The notes: generated from the letters alone by a model not told the origin. A stretch of DNA of 64,000 nucleotides from Chitinophagaceae bacterium (GCA_017307755.1 JAFKGQ010000009.1:372001-436000); one strand, 5' to 3'. Shown: positions 27,262 to 37,576, numbered from the stretch's first letter. Translations and numbers: made by a program.

Positions 27262-30200
27262 ATGCCATCATTTTTATCACCTCACTTAAAATTTTTGATC
27301 TTTATGCTCATTTTTTCCTTGCGTGCGTTTGCGCAGGAAAGAGTAGTTTCCGGGATCGTTACATCGGACAAAGATGGGAAGCCCATCGAGGGGGTCAGTG
27401 TTCTTATCAAGGGAACAAAGGTTGGAGCGACCACTAATGCCGATGGAGTGTATAGTGTCCGGATGCCGGGGAGCGGCACGCTCATTTTCTCTTATACGGG
27501 TCATGCTGTCAAAGAACTGGTTGTACAGGGTGTTACCACCAGCCTGAATGTTCAACTGGCGGCTGAGAACAAGGCCCTTGAGGATGTGGTTGTCGTGGGT
27601 TATGGAACACAAAAGAAGAGGGACCTTACAGGTGCTGTGGCGTCTGTAAAGACCAAGGATATCGTGATGACGGGAGGTCCTGACATTGGTAATATGTTGA
27701 AGGGGAGGGCAGCGGGTCTGACGATACGACAGAACAGTGCGCAGCCGGGTGGCGGTCTGGACATATTGATCAGGGGTGCGGGTTCTATCAACGCCAGCAA
27801 TGCGCCTTTGATCGTCGTGGATGGGTTCCCTATTTCGGATGTGCAGCAACCGGGCAGCGGGAACAGGTACCAGGCGGGGACGCAGAGCATATTGAATTCG
27901 TTCAACCCAAATGATATCGAGTCAATCGATGTGCTGAAAGACGCCAGTGCGACTTCGATCTATGGATCAAGGGCAGCCAACGGCGTAATATTGATCACGA
28001 CAAAAAAGGGCGCGAATACGGCCGGTATGCCCACTGTCCTTTATTCTACCAATCTTTCGGTGCAGAAGTTTAAAAATCCATTTGATGTACTGCCTTTGAA
28101 CGAATGGATGCAGGTGAGGAATGAGGCTGCCTGGGAGCAATGGAACTTTGATAACAATGTCATCCCCTATGGAGACAGGACCTTACAGGAGGCGCAGGCA
28201 AACCCTGTCAGCGGTGATTTCCGGAAGCTCTATACGCAGAATGCCATTGATAATGTCGGGAGGGGTACGGACTGGTTTGGGCTTATTACCCGTGACGGGA
28301 CCACGCAGCAGCATAATGTGTCGGTGACGGGCGGCACGGCTACCACCCGATATTTGTTCTCGGGTAATTATTATAATCAGCATGGGATCGTAAAGAATGC
28401 GAACTTTCAACGATTTACCTTTCGATCGAACATCGAACAGCAATTGAGCAAGTTGGTGAGACTGGGGATCAATTTAACGGGCAGCCGGATCAACAATGAC
28501 AATACGCAATTGGGGAACGACCAGTATGAGAACTCGGGTATTATCCGGGCAGCCATACAAATGGGGCCGCATATAAAACCGGTGGACGATGACGGAAACT
28601 ACCCAGTAAACCCGCAACTGGCGACCCAACCCAACCCTTATTCGATGCTGACCATTACTGACAAGGGCAGGATCGACCGGGTGCTGTTGAATTCTTATCT
28701 GGATATCACCCCTATCAAGGGATTGTTGATAAAACTGAAAGCCGGGGTGGACAAGAGCAGTACGGACCGGTGGAGCTATTTGCCCAGGACCACGCTGTAT
28801 GGGGCCATGGAAAACGGCCGGGCGTCCATCGGACATACTGATGTAAATGATTATCTGCTGGAGGCGACGGCTACCTACAACCAAACATTGTGGAGGGACC
28901 ACAACTTTACTCTGCTGGCGGGCGCCTCTGAGCAAAGTACAAAGAACAGCATCAGCAATGAATCCAACACGGGTTTTATAACGGATGCTTTTTTGTGGAA
29001 CAATCTCAATGCGGGCAGCGGCACCAAGGCTGTCAATTCGGGGCGAACGGAGAATATGATCGCTTCTTATTTCGGCAGGCTCAACTATAACTACAAGAAC
29101 AGGTACCTGTTGACCGCCACAGTGCGGACGGATGGGGCCAGTGTGTTTTCCCGCAATCATAAATGGGGTACTTTCCCATCTATGGCCGTGGGTTGGAACA
29201 TTGCGGACGAACCGTTCTTTCGTGGTCTGGAGAGCAGTATCCCGCAGCTGAAGTTGCGGGCCAGCTATGGCAAGACGGGGAACGCCTCCATCGGCAGCAA
29301 CGCATTTGCGGCCTACAATGCTTATCCCGCCTGGTTGTCAGGGAACGATGCCATCGAGATAGGCGCATCGCTGGTGCGGCTGGAGAACCCGAATCTGAAA
29401 TGGGAAACCACCACTGAAACCAATATAGGTCTTGATTTCTCTGTCCTAAAAGGGAGGATCAGCGGTTCGCTGGAAGTGTACAATAAGATCATTTCGGACC
29501 TTCTGGCTGTCAAACAGCTGAACTCCTATAACGATGTGAACCAGATCATGGCCAATGTCGGAGAGACGCAAAGCAGAGGTTTTGAGGTGACGGTGACAAC
29601 CACCAACATCGATCACAGGGACGTAAAGTGGACCACGACCTTTATTGTCAGCAGGTATCGGGACAATTGGCGGCGGCGGGCGGATGATTGGAAGCCGGCG
29701 GTATATGAGAGCGCCAAGGACCCTATCCGACCTGTCTATTCCAGATTGTCCGACGGGATCATGCAGACCGGAGAGCATGTGACTGCACAGCCTGCTTTAA
29801 GACCGGGCATGATCAAAATAAAAGATGTGGATGGTTTTGCGAGGGATGGGAGCGGGAACCCCATTGTGGATGCCAGCGGGCGGTTTATAAGAACGGGTAA
29901 ACCGGACGGAATAGTGGACGATGCGGATACGAGACTTTTGGGGACCACGGATCCCAGCCTCATACTGGGTTTTTCGAATATGGCGACCTATAAGAACTTC
30001 TCGTTGAATGTCCATTTTTCCGGTATGCTGGGGCTTCGGATGGCGGACCTGAATTACACCACGTACGGGGTCAGTGCAGAGCCTATTTATACCTATGGTT
30101 ATAATGCCCTTCGGACTGTCAAGGACAGATGGACGCCTGATCATCCCAGCAAGACGCATCCCAGCTCTTTCTATGGCTGGAGTCCTTATGGAGGCGGGGA

Positions 30201-30432
30201 TTTCTTTTTACAAAAGGCCTGGTTTGTCCGTCTGCAGGATGTATCGCTGGGATATATGCTGCCGCAACGTTTTATCGGAAAGGTGTTCTCTTCGGTGCAA
30301 CTGCATCTGGATGCGAGTAACCTTTTTGTCATTACGCCCTATACCGGCGTGGACCCGGAAACAGACTCGTACACTGCCTCCTATCCGAATATCAGGACCT
30401 TTACCATAGGAGCGAATGTAACATTCAAATAA
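27262..30432 (+). CDS. SusC/RagA TonB-dependent outer-membrane receptor
   Basis: The 1056-residue product has a signal peptide (IFMLIFSLRAFAQ), a CarboxypepD_reg-like domain (VVSGIVTSDKDGKPIEGVSV), a plug with DVVVVGYGTQKKRDLTGAVA and the outer-membrane barrel ending in TIGANVTFK. Unlike the other two SusC proteins here it has no STN domain, so it is probably not controlled through FecR; the LacI-type palindrome upstream fits that. It imports glycan fragments across the outer membrane with TonB. It is followed after 11 bases by its SusD. Confidence 0.95.
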   Translation: MPSFLSPHLKFLIFMLIFSLRAFAQERVVSGIVTSDKDGKPIEGVSVLIKGTKVGATTNADGVYSVRMPGSGTLIFSYTGHAVKELVVQGVTTSLNVQLAAENKALEDVVVVGYGTQKKRDLTGAVASVKTKDIVMTGGPDIGNMLKGRAAGLTIRQNSAQPGGGLDILIRGAGSINASNAPLIVVDGFPISDVQQPGSGNRYQAGTQSILNSFNPNDIESIDVLKDASATSIYGSRAANGVILITTKKGANTAGMPTVLYSTNLSVQKFKNPFDVLPLNEWMQVRNEAAWEQWNFDNNVIPYGDRTLQEAQANPVSGDFRKLYTQNAIDNVGRGTDWFGLITRDGTTQQHNVSVTGGTATTRYLFSGNYYNQHGIVKNANFQRFTFRSNIEQQLSKLVRLGINLTGSRINNDNTQLGNDQYENSGIIRAAIQMGPHIKPVDDDGNYPVNPQLATQPNPYSMLTITDKGRIDRVLLNSYLDITPIKGLLIKLKAGVDKSSTDRWSYLPRTTLYGAMENGRASIGHTDVNDYLLEATATYNQTLWRDHNFTLLAGASEQSTKNSISNESNTGFITDAFLWNNLNAGSGTKAVNSGRTENMIASYFGRLNYNYKNRYLLTATVRTDGASVFSRNHKWGTFPSMAVGWNIADEPFFRGLESSIPQLKLRASYGKTGNASIGSNAFAAYNAYPAWLSGNDAIEIGASLVRLENPNLKWETTTETNIGLDFSVLKGRISGSLEVYNKIISDLLAVKQLNSYNDVNQIMANVGETQSRGFEVTVTTTNIDHRDVKWTTTFIVSRYRDNWRRRADDWKPAVYESAKDPIRPVYSRLSDGIMQTGEHVTAQPALRPGMIKIKDVDGFARDGSGNPIVDASGRFIRTGKPDGIVDDADTRLLGTTDPSLILGFSNMATYKNFSLNVHFSGMLGLRMADLNYTTYGVSAEPIYTYGYNALRTVKDRWTPDHPSKTHPSSFYGWSPYGGGDFFLQKAWFVRLQDVSLGYMLPQRFIGKVFSSVQLHLDASNLFVITPYTGVDPETDSYTASYPNIRTFTIGANVTFK

Positions 30433-30443
30433 AAAAGACGACG

Positions 30444-31910
30444 ATGAAAACGATAACTATCATCATATTTACCACCGCGCTATTTTTTGCCGGCTGTACG
30501 AAAGATCTGGTGTCCAAGGATTATTCCGAGATCAACCCGGCTATTTTCCCTCAATCGGAAGAGGATGTCAGGGCGCTTGTAAATGCCTGTTATTATCCTT
30601 TACGGGGAGCCTGGGCGGATGGTATCAATGGGCAAACCGAGCGCGGGTTGATCTGGATGGATTGTACCACGGAGATACTGGTGGGGAAATATGGGTCACA
30701 ACAGAAACTAGGGTTGTTGAATTATACTCCATCAGATGTCGAGGGAGTTACTTATTACTATGATGCATTTTATAATAAGGTGAGCAGGATGACCCTGGCC
30801 ATCGACCAGATACAAAGTTCCAAGATTAGCGATAATGTCAAAAAAAGTGCGATTGCGGAAATCCGTTGCGCCAGGGGATTGTTGTGCTATGATCTTTTTG
30901 ATCTGTATGGACCTATCGTGGTGGCGCCGTTGGAGGTGCTGAAGAACCCCACGGTCGAAAGGCCGCTGGCCAGACTGAGCAATGACGAGATGGTATCCTT
31001 TATTGAAGATGACCTGAACGCTGCCGCGAGCGATCTCCCTGAGCCGAAGGATGCCGAATACGGCAGATTTAACAAGGCCCTGGCCAAGATGGTCGATATA
31101 CGGCTGAACCTGCATGAGAAGAAGTGGGACAAGGTGAAGGCGCTTTGTGATGATATCATTGCCTATAAACAATACTCCCTGGATGCCGACTATGTGGGGA
31201 TGTGGGGGCTGGAGGGCGCCAAAAAGAGTAAGGAGGTCATCTGGGCTATTCCCTGCAATTATGAAGGAACGAGCGAAAGCAGCTGGCAGATGTATGCATT
31301 GCCGTTGAATTTTACACCAAAGGGCGGCTACCAGACCGTGCAAAGCACCTGGTGGTTCTACGATTCCTTTGAAGGTGACGATGTAAGAAAGACCATGCTT
31401 ATCACTCAATATACCGGCTCTGACGGTATTGTATATAGCAGGGCGAACCCGGGCACGGTGATGGACCTGGGGCCCATCCCTTTAAAAGTGGACCCGGATG
31501 CGAACAGGACGACGGCTTTGTCTACTGTGGATATCATCGTATACCGGTATGCAGACGTCCTTTTATCAAAGGCGGAAGCTATTGTCAATGCCGGAGGGTC
31601 GCCAACGCAGGAGGCGATGGACCTTATAAACACCGTTCGTCACAGGGCTGGATTACAAGACAAGCAACTGACGGACTATAGTTCTCTGAGCCTATTCAAC
31701 GACCTGATCCTTTTGGAAAGGAGTCATGAATTTTGGTGCGAGAACGGGCAGTACAGGGCCGACCTTATCCGGCATGGTAAATTGCTGGAACATGCCGAAC
31801 TGGTGAAGCATACTACTTATGCTACTCCCAACAAGGTGGTGTTGCCTTTTTCGCTGAAAACGGTAAGCGAGGGGAAGGGAAAGTTTATTCAGAACGCCGG
31901 GTATTTTTAA
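30444..31910 (+). CDS. SusD/RagB family nutrient-binding lipoprotein
   Basis: The 488-residue lipoprotein (signal TALFFAGCTKD) has SusD features: EIRCARGLLCYDLFDLYGPI in the N-terminal half and YADVLLSKAEAIVNAGGSPT near the C-terminus. It pairs with the SusC just upstream and leads into four exported glycan-active proteins, 18 bases before the next gene. Confidence 0.94.
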   Translation: MKTITIIIFTTALFFAGCTKDLVSKDYSEINPAIFPQSEEDVRALVNACYYPLRGAWADGINGQTERGLIWMDCTTEILVGKYGSQQKLGLLNYTPSDVEGVTYYYDAFYNKVSRMTLAIDQIQSSKISDNVKKSAIAEIRCARGLLCYDLFDLYGPIVVAPLEVLKNPTVERPLARLSNDEMVSFIEDDLNAAASDLPEPKDAEYGRFNKALAKMVDIRLNLHEKKWDKVKALCDDIIAYKQYSLDADYVGMWGLEGAKKSKEVIWAIPCNYEGTSESSWQMYALPLNFTPKGGYQTVQSTWWFYDSFEGDDVRKTMLITQYTGSDGIVYSRANPGTVMDLGPIPLKVDPDANRTTALSTVDIIVYRYADVLLSKAEAIVNAGGSPTQEAMDLINTVRHRAGLQDKQLTDYSSLSLFNDLILLERSHEFWCENGQYRADLIRHGKLLEHAELVKHTTYATPNKVVLPFSLKTVSEGKGKFIQNAGYF

Positions 31911-31927
31911 GTTAAAAATGATCTACG

Positions 31928-33310
31928 ATGAAATGGATGGTACTAATAACGATGCTTTTGGTTTCATGCGCCTGTGGAAAAGGGCGAGGAACTGTCAGTC
32001 AGGAAGGCCCTGCCGAGATCAGCTATACATTGTCCAATGAGATCTTTTCCAATCCGGAGCGTGGGTTTATGCATCTTTATACGGTGGAGTCGGAAGGGGC
32101 TTCTTTGGATGCCGGCAGGCTACAGGCGCTGGCTGCGGAGAATGTCACCCTTATACACCGTGTCTATTATTTTGAAAAGTTCAAGAAAAACCCTTTGAGC
32201 GACGCGGAGCTGGCACTGATAAAGGGAGATATGCAACTATTACGGAATGCGGGTGTCAAATGTGTGCTGGGTTTTGCCTATACGGGGATAGACTATGTTG
32301 AGAACACGGAAAAGGGCGAGGATGCGCCTTTGTCCTCTATCGCGCTGCATCTGGACCAGTTGAAACCTGTGTTGGAGGATAACAAAGATGTGATAGCTTT
32401 TGTGCAGGCTGGATTTATCGGGCCCTGGGGGGAGTGGCATAGTTCCACCAACGGACTGGAGACGCCGGAGAATATGAGAGCAGTATTGAATAAGATGCTG
32501 GATGTGATCCCGAAAGAGATCATGGTACAGGTGAGAACACCACGGTATAAACAAGTGATCTTTGGCACTAATGCTCCTGTCGATGCATCCACCGGCTTTT
32601 CGGGGAGCGGGCGAGCCAGGGTAGGGCATTACAACGATTGTCTGATGGCCAGCGCGGATGATTACGGCACCTATACGGATGTCCAGGCTGACAAACAGTA
32701 TATCAGCAGCGAAGGCTTATATGTTCCGACGGGTGGGGAGACTTGTCCGCCTATACCGGCAGGTAATACGCCTGGCTGTCCTGATGCCACGGCTACCTTG
32801 AGACAGCTGCGATGGACCTACTTAAACCTGGATTGGTATGGTCCGACCATCAATGCATGGAAGGCTGCCGGCTGTTTTGAAGAGTTGCAAAGGAACCTGG
32901 GCTACCGGCTTGCGTTGGAAAGCGCTCAACTGCCCGATAAGGTAGCTGAAGGGCAAAAGTTGGGTATCCGTATAAAGATTGCTAATAAGGGATATGCGCC
33001 TCTCTATAATTACAAAGTTGTGAGCATTGTTTTTAAGGATATGGGGGCCGGAACGTTGAGGGAATTGCGGTTGTCAGCAGATATCGATCTCAGGGGGTGC
33101 AAGCCACTGGCTGAATTTCAGATAGAAGATTCGATAAGCACGGCCGGCATTCCTGCCGGGACGTATGCCATGTATCTTAAAATCGCCGATCAGGCGGAGG
33201 GGCTCCGGCAAAGAGCGGCTTTTTCCATCAGGCTGGCAAATGAAAATACATGGGTAACGGAAGGCGGGGGGATGAATGATCTGCGACACACATTAACAAT
33301 TGGAAACTAA
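31928..33310 (+). CDS. DUF4874/DUF4832 lipoprotein, TIM-barrel-like
   Basis: The 460-residue protein has a lipoprotein signal (LLVSCACGKG). It continues with DUF4874 (SNEIFSNPERGFMHLY, VTLIHRVYYFEKF, GVKCVLGFAYT), which looks like a TIM barrel, and ends with DUF4832 (LRQLRWTYLNLDWYG to RLANENTW), a beta-sandwich. Acidic residues at putative strand ends suggest a glycoside-hydrolase-like fold, but no activity is known to me. It is probably anchored at the outer membrane and helps degrade or bind the glycan imported by the adjacent SusCD. Confidence 0.8.
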   Translation: MKWMVLITMLLVSCACGKGRGTVSQEGPAEISYTLSNEIFSNPERGFMHLYTVESEGASLDAGRLQALAAENVTLIHRVYYFEKFKKNPLSDAELALIKGDMQLLRNAGVKCVLGFAYTGIDYVENTEKGEDAPLSSIALHLDQLKPVLEDNKDVIAFVQAGFIGPWGEWHSSTNGLETPENMRAVLNKMLDVIPKEIMVQVRTPRYKQVIFGTNAPVDASTGFSGSGRARVGHYNDCLMASADDYGTYTDVQADKQYISSEGLYVPTGGETCPPIPAGNTPGCPDATATLRQLRWTYLNLDWYGPTINAWKAAGCFEELQRNLGYRLALESAQLPDKVAEGQKLGIRIKIANKGYAPLYNYKVVSIVFKDMGAGTLRELRLSADIDLRGCKPLAEFQIEDSISTAGIPAGTYAMYLKIADQAEGLRQRAAFSIRLANENTWVTEGGGMNDLRHTLTIGN

Positions 33311-33328
33311 TCTGACAATATATCATTT

Positions 33329-34168
33329 ATGAGAAAATTTATTCAAATTTTGTTCCTGGGGGTCATGCTCATTGTCTCCTGTAAGAAGGGAAATGATGCC
33401 GGTGGAAATGTCAAGGCTGTGTTCAGCTATGTACCTGATGGATTTAAAGTAACCTTTACCGACTTTTCGACAAATGCAAAAGCCTATTTTTGGGAGTTTG
33501 GAGACGGAGATACTTCGAATATGCATAACCCCTTGCATATCTATCATAATAAGGGTTCGTTCATTGCCAAACTGACTGTGACGAACGGGGCTATCAAGAA
33601 GTCGTTTGAAGATACCGTATTTGTCGCCGGACCAAATATCAAGATCGATGGAGACTTCACGGATTGGGAGTATGTCGATTATACCTTTCAACGTCCTGAC
33701 TCGAACGGGACGATACTGGCTGTAAAGACCTATGCGTCGCCCGCCTATCTGAATTTTTATCTGGAGGGAAAAACGGATATGAAGCTGGACTTGTTTGATA
33801 TGTTTATAGATGCGGACAACAATCCGGCGACGGGTTTTCAGTTGTGGATGTACCCCATGGGGTCGGGAGCTGAATATTTGTGTGAGGGAGGTCTTTCCGG
33901 CGGGTCTGTTTTTCTTCATACGGGTGGAGACAACAGTGGGTGGTCATGGGACCCTGTGACTACATTTGACGTGGCTTACAAGTTCTCTTCGATCAAAACG
34001 GCCGGTGGTAAGAATATTATAGAATTTTCTGTTAAGAGGGATGCGCTTGGGACGCAAAAAAACTATGTAAATTTTGCTTTTCACGAGTTAAATCCTTCGT
34101 ATTCGATCATTGGGTCGGCGCCTGTCAATCAGCAGCCTTCCTCTAAATATTTACAGATAAAATTATAA
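33329..34168 (+). CDS. Lipoprotein with PKD domain and glycan-binding-like module
   Basis: The 279-residue lipoprotein (LGVMLIVSCKKG) has a PKD domain (about residues 30-105, AYFWEFGDGDTSNMHNPLHI) followed by a beta-sandwich module starting IKIDGDFTDWEYVDYTF and containing FIDADNNPATGFQLW. The same kind of module forms the C-terminus of the spherulin-4 protein at 36-37.5 kb. No catalytic residues are visible; it is probably a surface glycan-binding protein of this locus. Confidence 0.75.
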   Translation: MRKFIQILFLGVMLIVSCKKGNDAGGNVKAVFSYVPDGFKVTFTDFSTNAKAYFWEFGDGDTSNMHNPLHIYHNKGSFIAKLTVTNGAIKKSFEDTVFVAGPNIKIDGDFTDWEYVDYTFQRPDSNGTILAVKTYASPAYLNFYLEGKTDMKLDLFDMFIDADNNPATGFQLWMYPMGSGAEYLCEGGLSGGSVFLHTGGDNSGWSWDPVTTFDVAYKFSSIKTAGGKNIIEFSVKRDALGTQKNYVNFAFHELNPSYSIIGSAPVNQQPSSKYLQIKL

Positions 34169-34173
34169 AGTGT

Positions 34174-36153
34174 ATGATGAATAAAACTGGCGTTGTATTT
34201 AGTCTGCTGGCTTTTTTTGTTACCTGTTCGTATGCGCAGGTGTATTATGATGGGGCTCCCGGGAAAGCGGTGACGGGTGGTGATGGTGTGCTGGAGAATG
34301 GCGTACTAAGGATGGTTGTTGGTTTTTCAGGGGGGAAGGTGGAATTGAAGCGTTTCCAGGATAAGGCGGGGAAGGAGACGCTCGATCTGTCGGGTATTCC
34401 ATTGTTCGAGGTACGGTTGGAAGGTGGAGAGACGGTGAGTTCTGACCAGTTTGTGGCTGAAGATGCTCCGGCAGTATCGGATGTGTCCGAAGGCGGGGTG
34501 GAATACACCTCGATGCTCGTCAATAAAAAACTGGGACTGACGGTGCGCTGGCAGATGGTGTTGAGGGACTCGTCAAACTATGTCAGGCAAATATTTTCCT
34601 TTAGCGCGCAAAAACCTGTGGCGGTGAGAAGGATTTGTCTGATAAAGTTTGGCCGGGCGTATTCATTTAAAAAGAGCGGGATTGTCGACGGATTGCCCAT
34701 CCTGCACAATAATATGTTCTTTGGACTTGAGCATCCCATGAGCCAGGTGGAGCAAAATGACCGGCTCTCTGCGATCTATCTTCCCCGCTCGGGGGCCTTG
34801 ACGGCGGGGGATCCTTTTACTGTCAGCGCTGTATGGGGTGTCGTACCAAGAGGCCAATTGAGAAGAGGTCTTCTTTATTATGTAGAAAGGGAGCGTGCAA
34901 GACCTTATAACCAGTTCCTCCATTATAATTCCTGGTTCGATCTTTCCTGGGAAGACAGGACCCTCAACGATAGTCTGTGTCTGGACAGGATAAAGGTGTT
35001 TGGGGACAGCCTGATCGTCCGTCGTCAGACAAAGATGCGGGGGTTTCTTTTTGATGACGGATGGGATAATTATAAGACGCTATGGCAGTTCAATACAGGA
35101 TTCCCCGATGGGTTTGCCCATTTGCGGGAAGCGGCCGGAGCCCTGGGAGCAGGCATCGGGGTATGGATGTCCCCATGGGGTGGGTATGATATCAGGAAGC
35201 CCCAACGGATAGAATATGGGGTTAAACAGACGCCGCCTTTTGAGACGAACGAGAATGGATTTACCTTAACGGGGCCTGTGTACTATGGGCGATTTAAGCA
35301 GGCAGCCAGTGATTTTGTCAATAAATATGATGTCAGCATTTTTAAATTCGACGGAGTAGGGGCGGGCAATGGCGCAGGCGGGGCGGGGATCAAATACCAG
35401 AAAGATATCGAAGCTTTTCTCCGGCTTATTACGGAGCTCCGGGCGGAAAAGCCTTCGCTGTTCTTTGATCTTACCATCGGCACCTGGCCGTCGATGTATT
35501 TCCTGAAATATGGGGATGCGATCTGGCGGGCGGGTGATGATACGGGGTTGGAGCCGGGGGCTGACGGTTCCAGGCGGCAGCAATGGATCACTTATCGTAG
35601 TGCAAAGACGTATGAGAATATAGTTTTGAGATCGCCGTTTTACCCGCTGAATGCGGTGATGTATCATGGCATTGCGATTGCCGACCAGGGCATACCTGGA
35701 AAGCTGGAGATGGACGACAAGGAGATAGCGGATGAGATATGGTCCTTCTTTGGTACAGGTACTGCTTTACAGGAGATGTATATCAACCCGCATAAGCTTA
35801 ACCGGGCAGCTTGGGACGAGCTGGCGGCGGCTGTTCGGTGGGTGAGGGAGAACGAAGATATCCTGGCCGATGTGCATTGGGTCGGCGGTAGTCCTGCCGG
35901 GAAAGAGGTATATGGCTATGCTGCCTGGAATAATGGGAAAGGCGTGCTGACGCTGCGTAATCCTACCAAAGAGAGAAAATTGTTTACGGTGGATGTGAGC
36001 AGGGTGTTCGATCTGCCCGGCAGCGATCAAAATAACTATTCATTTTATAATGTAAGGAACAGCGCAGCCCCGGCGCTTTCAGGAAAAAAGATCAATATTT
36101 CCCTGGCCCCTTTTGAAATTGTGGTAATGAATGCTAAACGCTCTGATAAGTAG
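34174..36153 (+). CDS. Secreted clan GH-D-like glycoside hydrolase (alpha-galactosidase/alpha-N-acetylgalactosaminidase-like)
   Basis: The 659-residue product has a signal peptide (LLAFFVTCSYAQ). A beta-sandwich domain (about 30-270) precedes a TIM barrel with FLFDDGWDN (293-300), GVWMSPWGGYD, KFDGVGAG (Asp393 at the nucleophile position of GH27/GH36 KxD motifs) and WRAGDDTG (Asp455/Asp456 at the acid/base position). A small C-terminal beta domain follows. This layout fits clan GH-D, whose retaining enzymes remove alpha-galactose or alpha-GalNAc. The exact family is uncertain. It starts 5 bases after the PKD lipoprotein gene. Confidence 0.7.
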   Translation: MMNKTGVVFSLLAFFVTCSYAQVYYDGAPGKAVTGGDGVLENGVLRMVVGFSGGKVELKRFQDKAGKETLDLSGIPLFEVRLEGGETVSSDQFVAEDAPAVSDVSEGGVEYTSMLVNKKLGLTVRWQMVLRDSSNYVRQIFSFSAQKPVAVRRICLIKFGRAYSFKKSGIVDGLPILHNNMFFGLEHPMSQVEQNDRLSAIYLPRSGALTAGDPFTVSAVWGVVPRGQLRRGLLYYVERERARPYNQFLHYNSWFDLSWEDRTLNDSLCLDRIKVFGDSLIVRRQTKMRGFLFDDGWDNYKTLWQFNTGFPDGFAHLREAAGALGAGIGVWMSPWGGYDIRKPQRIEYGVKQTPPFETNENGFTLTGPVYYGRFKQAASDFVNKYDVSIFKFDGVGAGNGAGGAGIKYQKDIEAFLRLITELRAEKPSLFFDLTIGTWPSMYFLKYGDAIWRAGDDTGLEPGADGSRRQQWITYRSAKTYENIVLRSPFYPLNAVMYHGIAIADQGIPGKLEMDDKEIADEIWSFFGTGTALQEMYINPHKLNRAAWDELAAAVRWVRENEDILADVHWVGGSPAGKEVYGYAAWNNGKGVLTLRNPTKERKLFTVDVSRVFDLPGSDQNNYSFYNVRNSAAPALSGKKINISLAPFEIVVMNAKRSDK

Positions 36154-36188
36154 CCCTCCGTTTAGTTTTTTATCACACTTAAATAGAG

Positions 36189-37550
36189 ATGACTATGAAA
36201 AAGAAGAATGGTCCGTTATGGACCTTATCCCTCGTGCTCTTTATTGTCGTTGCCGGCTGTAAGAAGGACCTGCGTCCCAGGGGGGCGTCAGATAACACCC
36301 TTCCCCGGACGGTGACGTCCTGTCCGGATGAGTTGAAAACAAAGATCCTGATCCCTGCTTATTTTTACAGTGCTTCTCCATGGTGGGATTCGTTGACGGC
36401 CCAGGCCGCCTTACTCCCATCGAAGATCTATGCCATCGTCAATACGGCATCCAACGGGCCCGGCACTGCCGTGGATTCGACGCTCCTGGCGAAGATCACC
36501 GCGTTCAAGAATGCCGGCGGAAAAGTCGTGGGGTATGTGAACTCCTACAATTATGGATCGTCCAACCGCCCGATAGACAGTGTCAAATTGGATGTGGATC
36601 ACTGGTATGCGTGGTATGGGTCGAAGATGGACGGTATTTTCTTTGACCAGATGTACCCTGTGAATGGTGGTCAGGAGCAATTCTACCGGGACCTTTACGT
36701 ATATGTAAAGGGTAAGGACTCCAATGACATCGTAATGGGCAATCCCGGCGGCTATGTCGTACCTACTTATGTCACCTGGAATGGCAACCGGGTCACGGAC
36801 GTCATCTGCACCTATGAATACTATGCAGATTCCATTGCCACATGGCCCTGGCAGTTTTTCACCTGGCAGGCCAACTTTACACCAGACCGATTTGCCTTTT
36901 TGATCCATACAGCAACGCTGAGCGATATGTATTATGGCATCAACGAGGCTGTCTCCCGGGGTTATGAATGGGTGTATTGTACCGACGGTGTATTCCCCGC
37001 GCCCTATGATCAACTGCCTTCCTATATGACGCAACTACGAAAGCTGGTGGCTTTTCTTCGTAACGGACCTCCTAACTATATCACGGTTGACGGGAATACG
37101 GGCGATTGGAACAATGTCCCACCTGCCGCCATTGCGACTTCGGGGAATGTAAGAACCTTTAAGATGGCTAATGATGATTCGGAGCTTTTCTTTCTGGCGC
37201 AGGGATCGGGGCTGAATGTCATCAGTAATATCTATCTCAACACCGACAACAATGACAGTACGGGTTATTCGGCCACTACATGGGGGGGACCGAACGGGTG
37301 CGACTATATGGTGGAGAACAATATCCTGTATAAGCATATGGGCGGGAGAGGATGGAACTGGGAGCCCTGGGATACGCTGGATAACAAGCAGTATTATAAA
37401 AGCGACTCGGTCATTGAGATTGCAGTGGCTTTATCCGAGCTGAACATCACGGATTGCGGGTACATACATGCGGGATTTATTACCAATTCCTCGGGGGATC
37501 ATCTGCCAAAGACCGGCGCGAGGATGATCTTCAGAGCATTGGATCATTGA
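36189..37550 (+). CDS. Spherulin-4 (GH135-like) lipoprotein with C-terminal binding module
   Basis: The 453-residue lipoprotein (VVAGCKKD, Cys24) has a spherulation-specific family 4 domain (about 50-285): ILIPAYFYSASPWW, IYAIVNTASNGPGTAVDS, GKVVGYVNSYNYGSS, MDGIFFDQM and CTYEYY. The fungal enzyme Sph3 of this fold (GH135) cleaves alpha-1,4-linked GalNAc in galactosaminogalactan, with catalytic Asp-Glu and a further Glu. Here the pair reads Asp153-Gln154, and Glu210 may be the third residue. Residues from about 296 form an IDG..DW-type module (VDGNTGDWNNVPP, YLNTDNNDSTGYS), as in the PKD lipoprotein nearby. An alternative start is Met3. It is the last gene of the susC operon. Confidence 0.8.
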   Translation: MTMKKKNGPLWTLSLVLFIVVAGCKKDLRPRGASDNTLPRTVTSCPDELKTKILIPAYFYSASPWWDSLTAQAALLPSKIYAIVNTASNGPGTAVDSTLLAKITAFKNAGGKVVGYVNSYNYGSSNRPIDSVKLDVDHWYAWYGSKMDGIFFDQMYPVNGGQEQFYRDLYVYVKGKDSNDIVMGNPGGYVVPTYVTWNGNRVTDVICTYEYYADSIATWPWQFFTWQANFTPDRFAFLIHTATLSDMYYGINEAVSRGYEWVYCTDGVFPAPYDQLPSYMTQLRKLVAFLRNGPPNYITVDGNTGDWNNVPPAAIATSGNVRTFKMANDDSELFFLAQGSGLNVISNIYLNTDNNDSTGYSATTWGGPNGCDYMVENNILYKHMGGRGWNWEPWDTLDNKQYYKSDSVIEIAVALSELNITDCGYIHAGFITNSSGDHLPKTGARMIFRALDH

Positions 37551-37576
37551 TGGGACTGTCAGGTAAATACGTCAAC

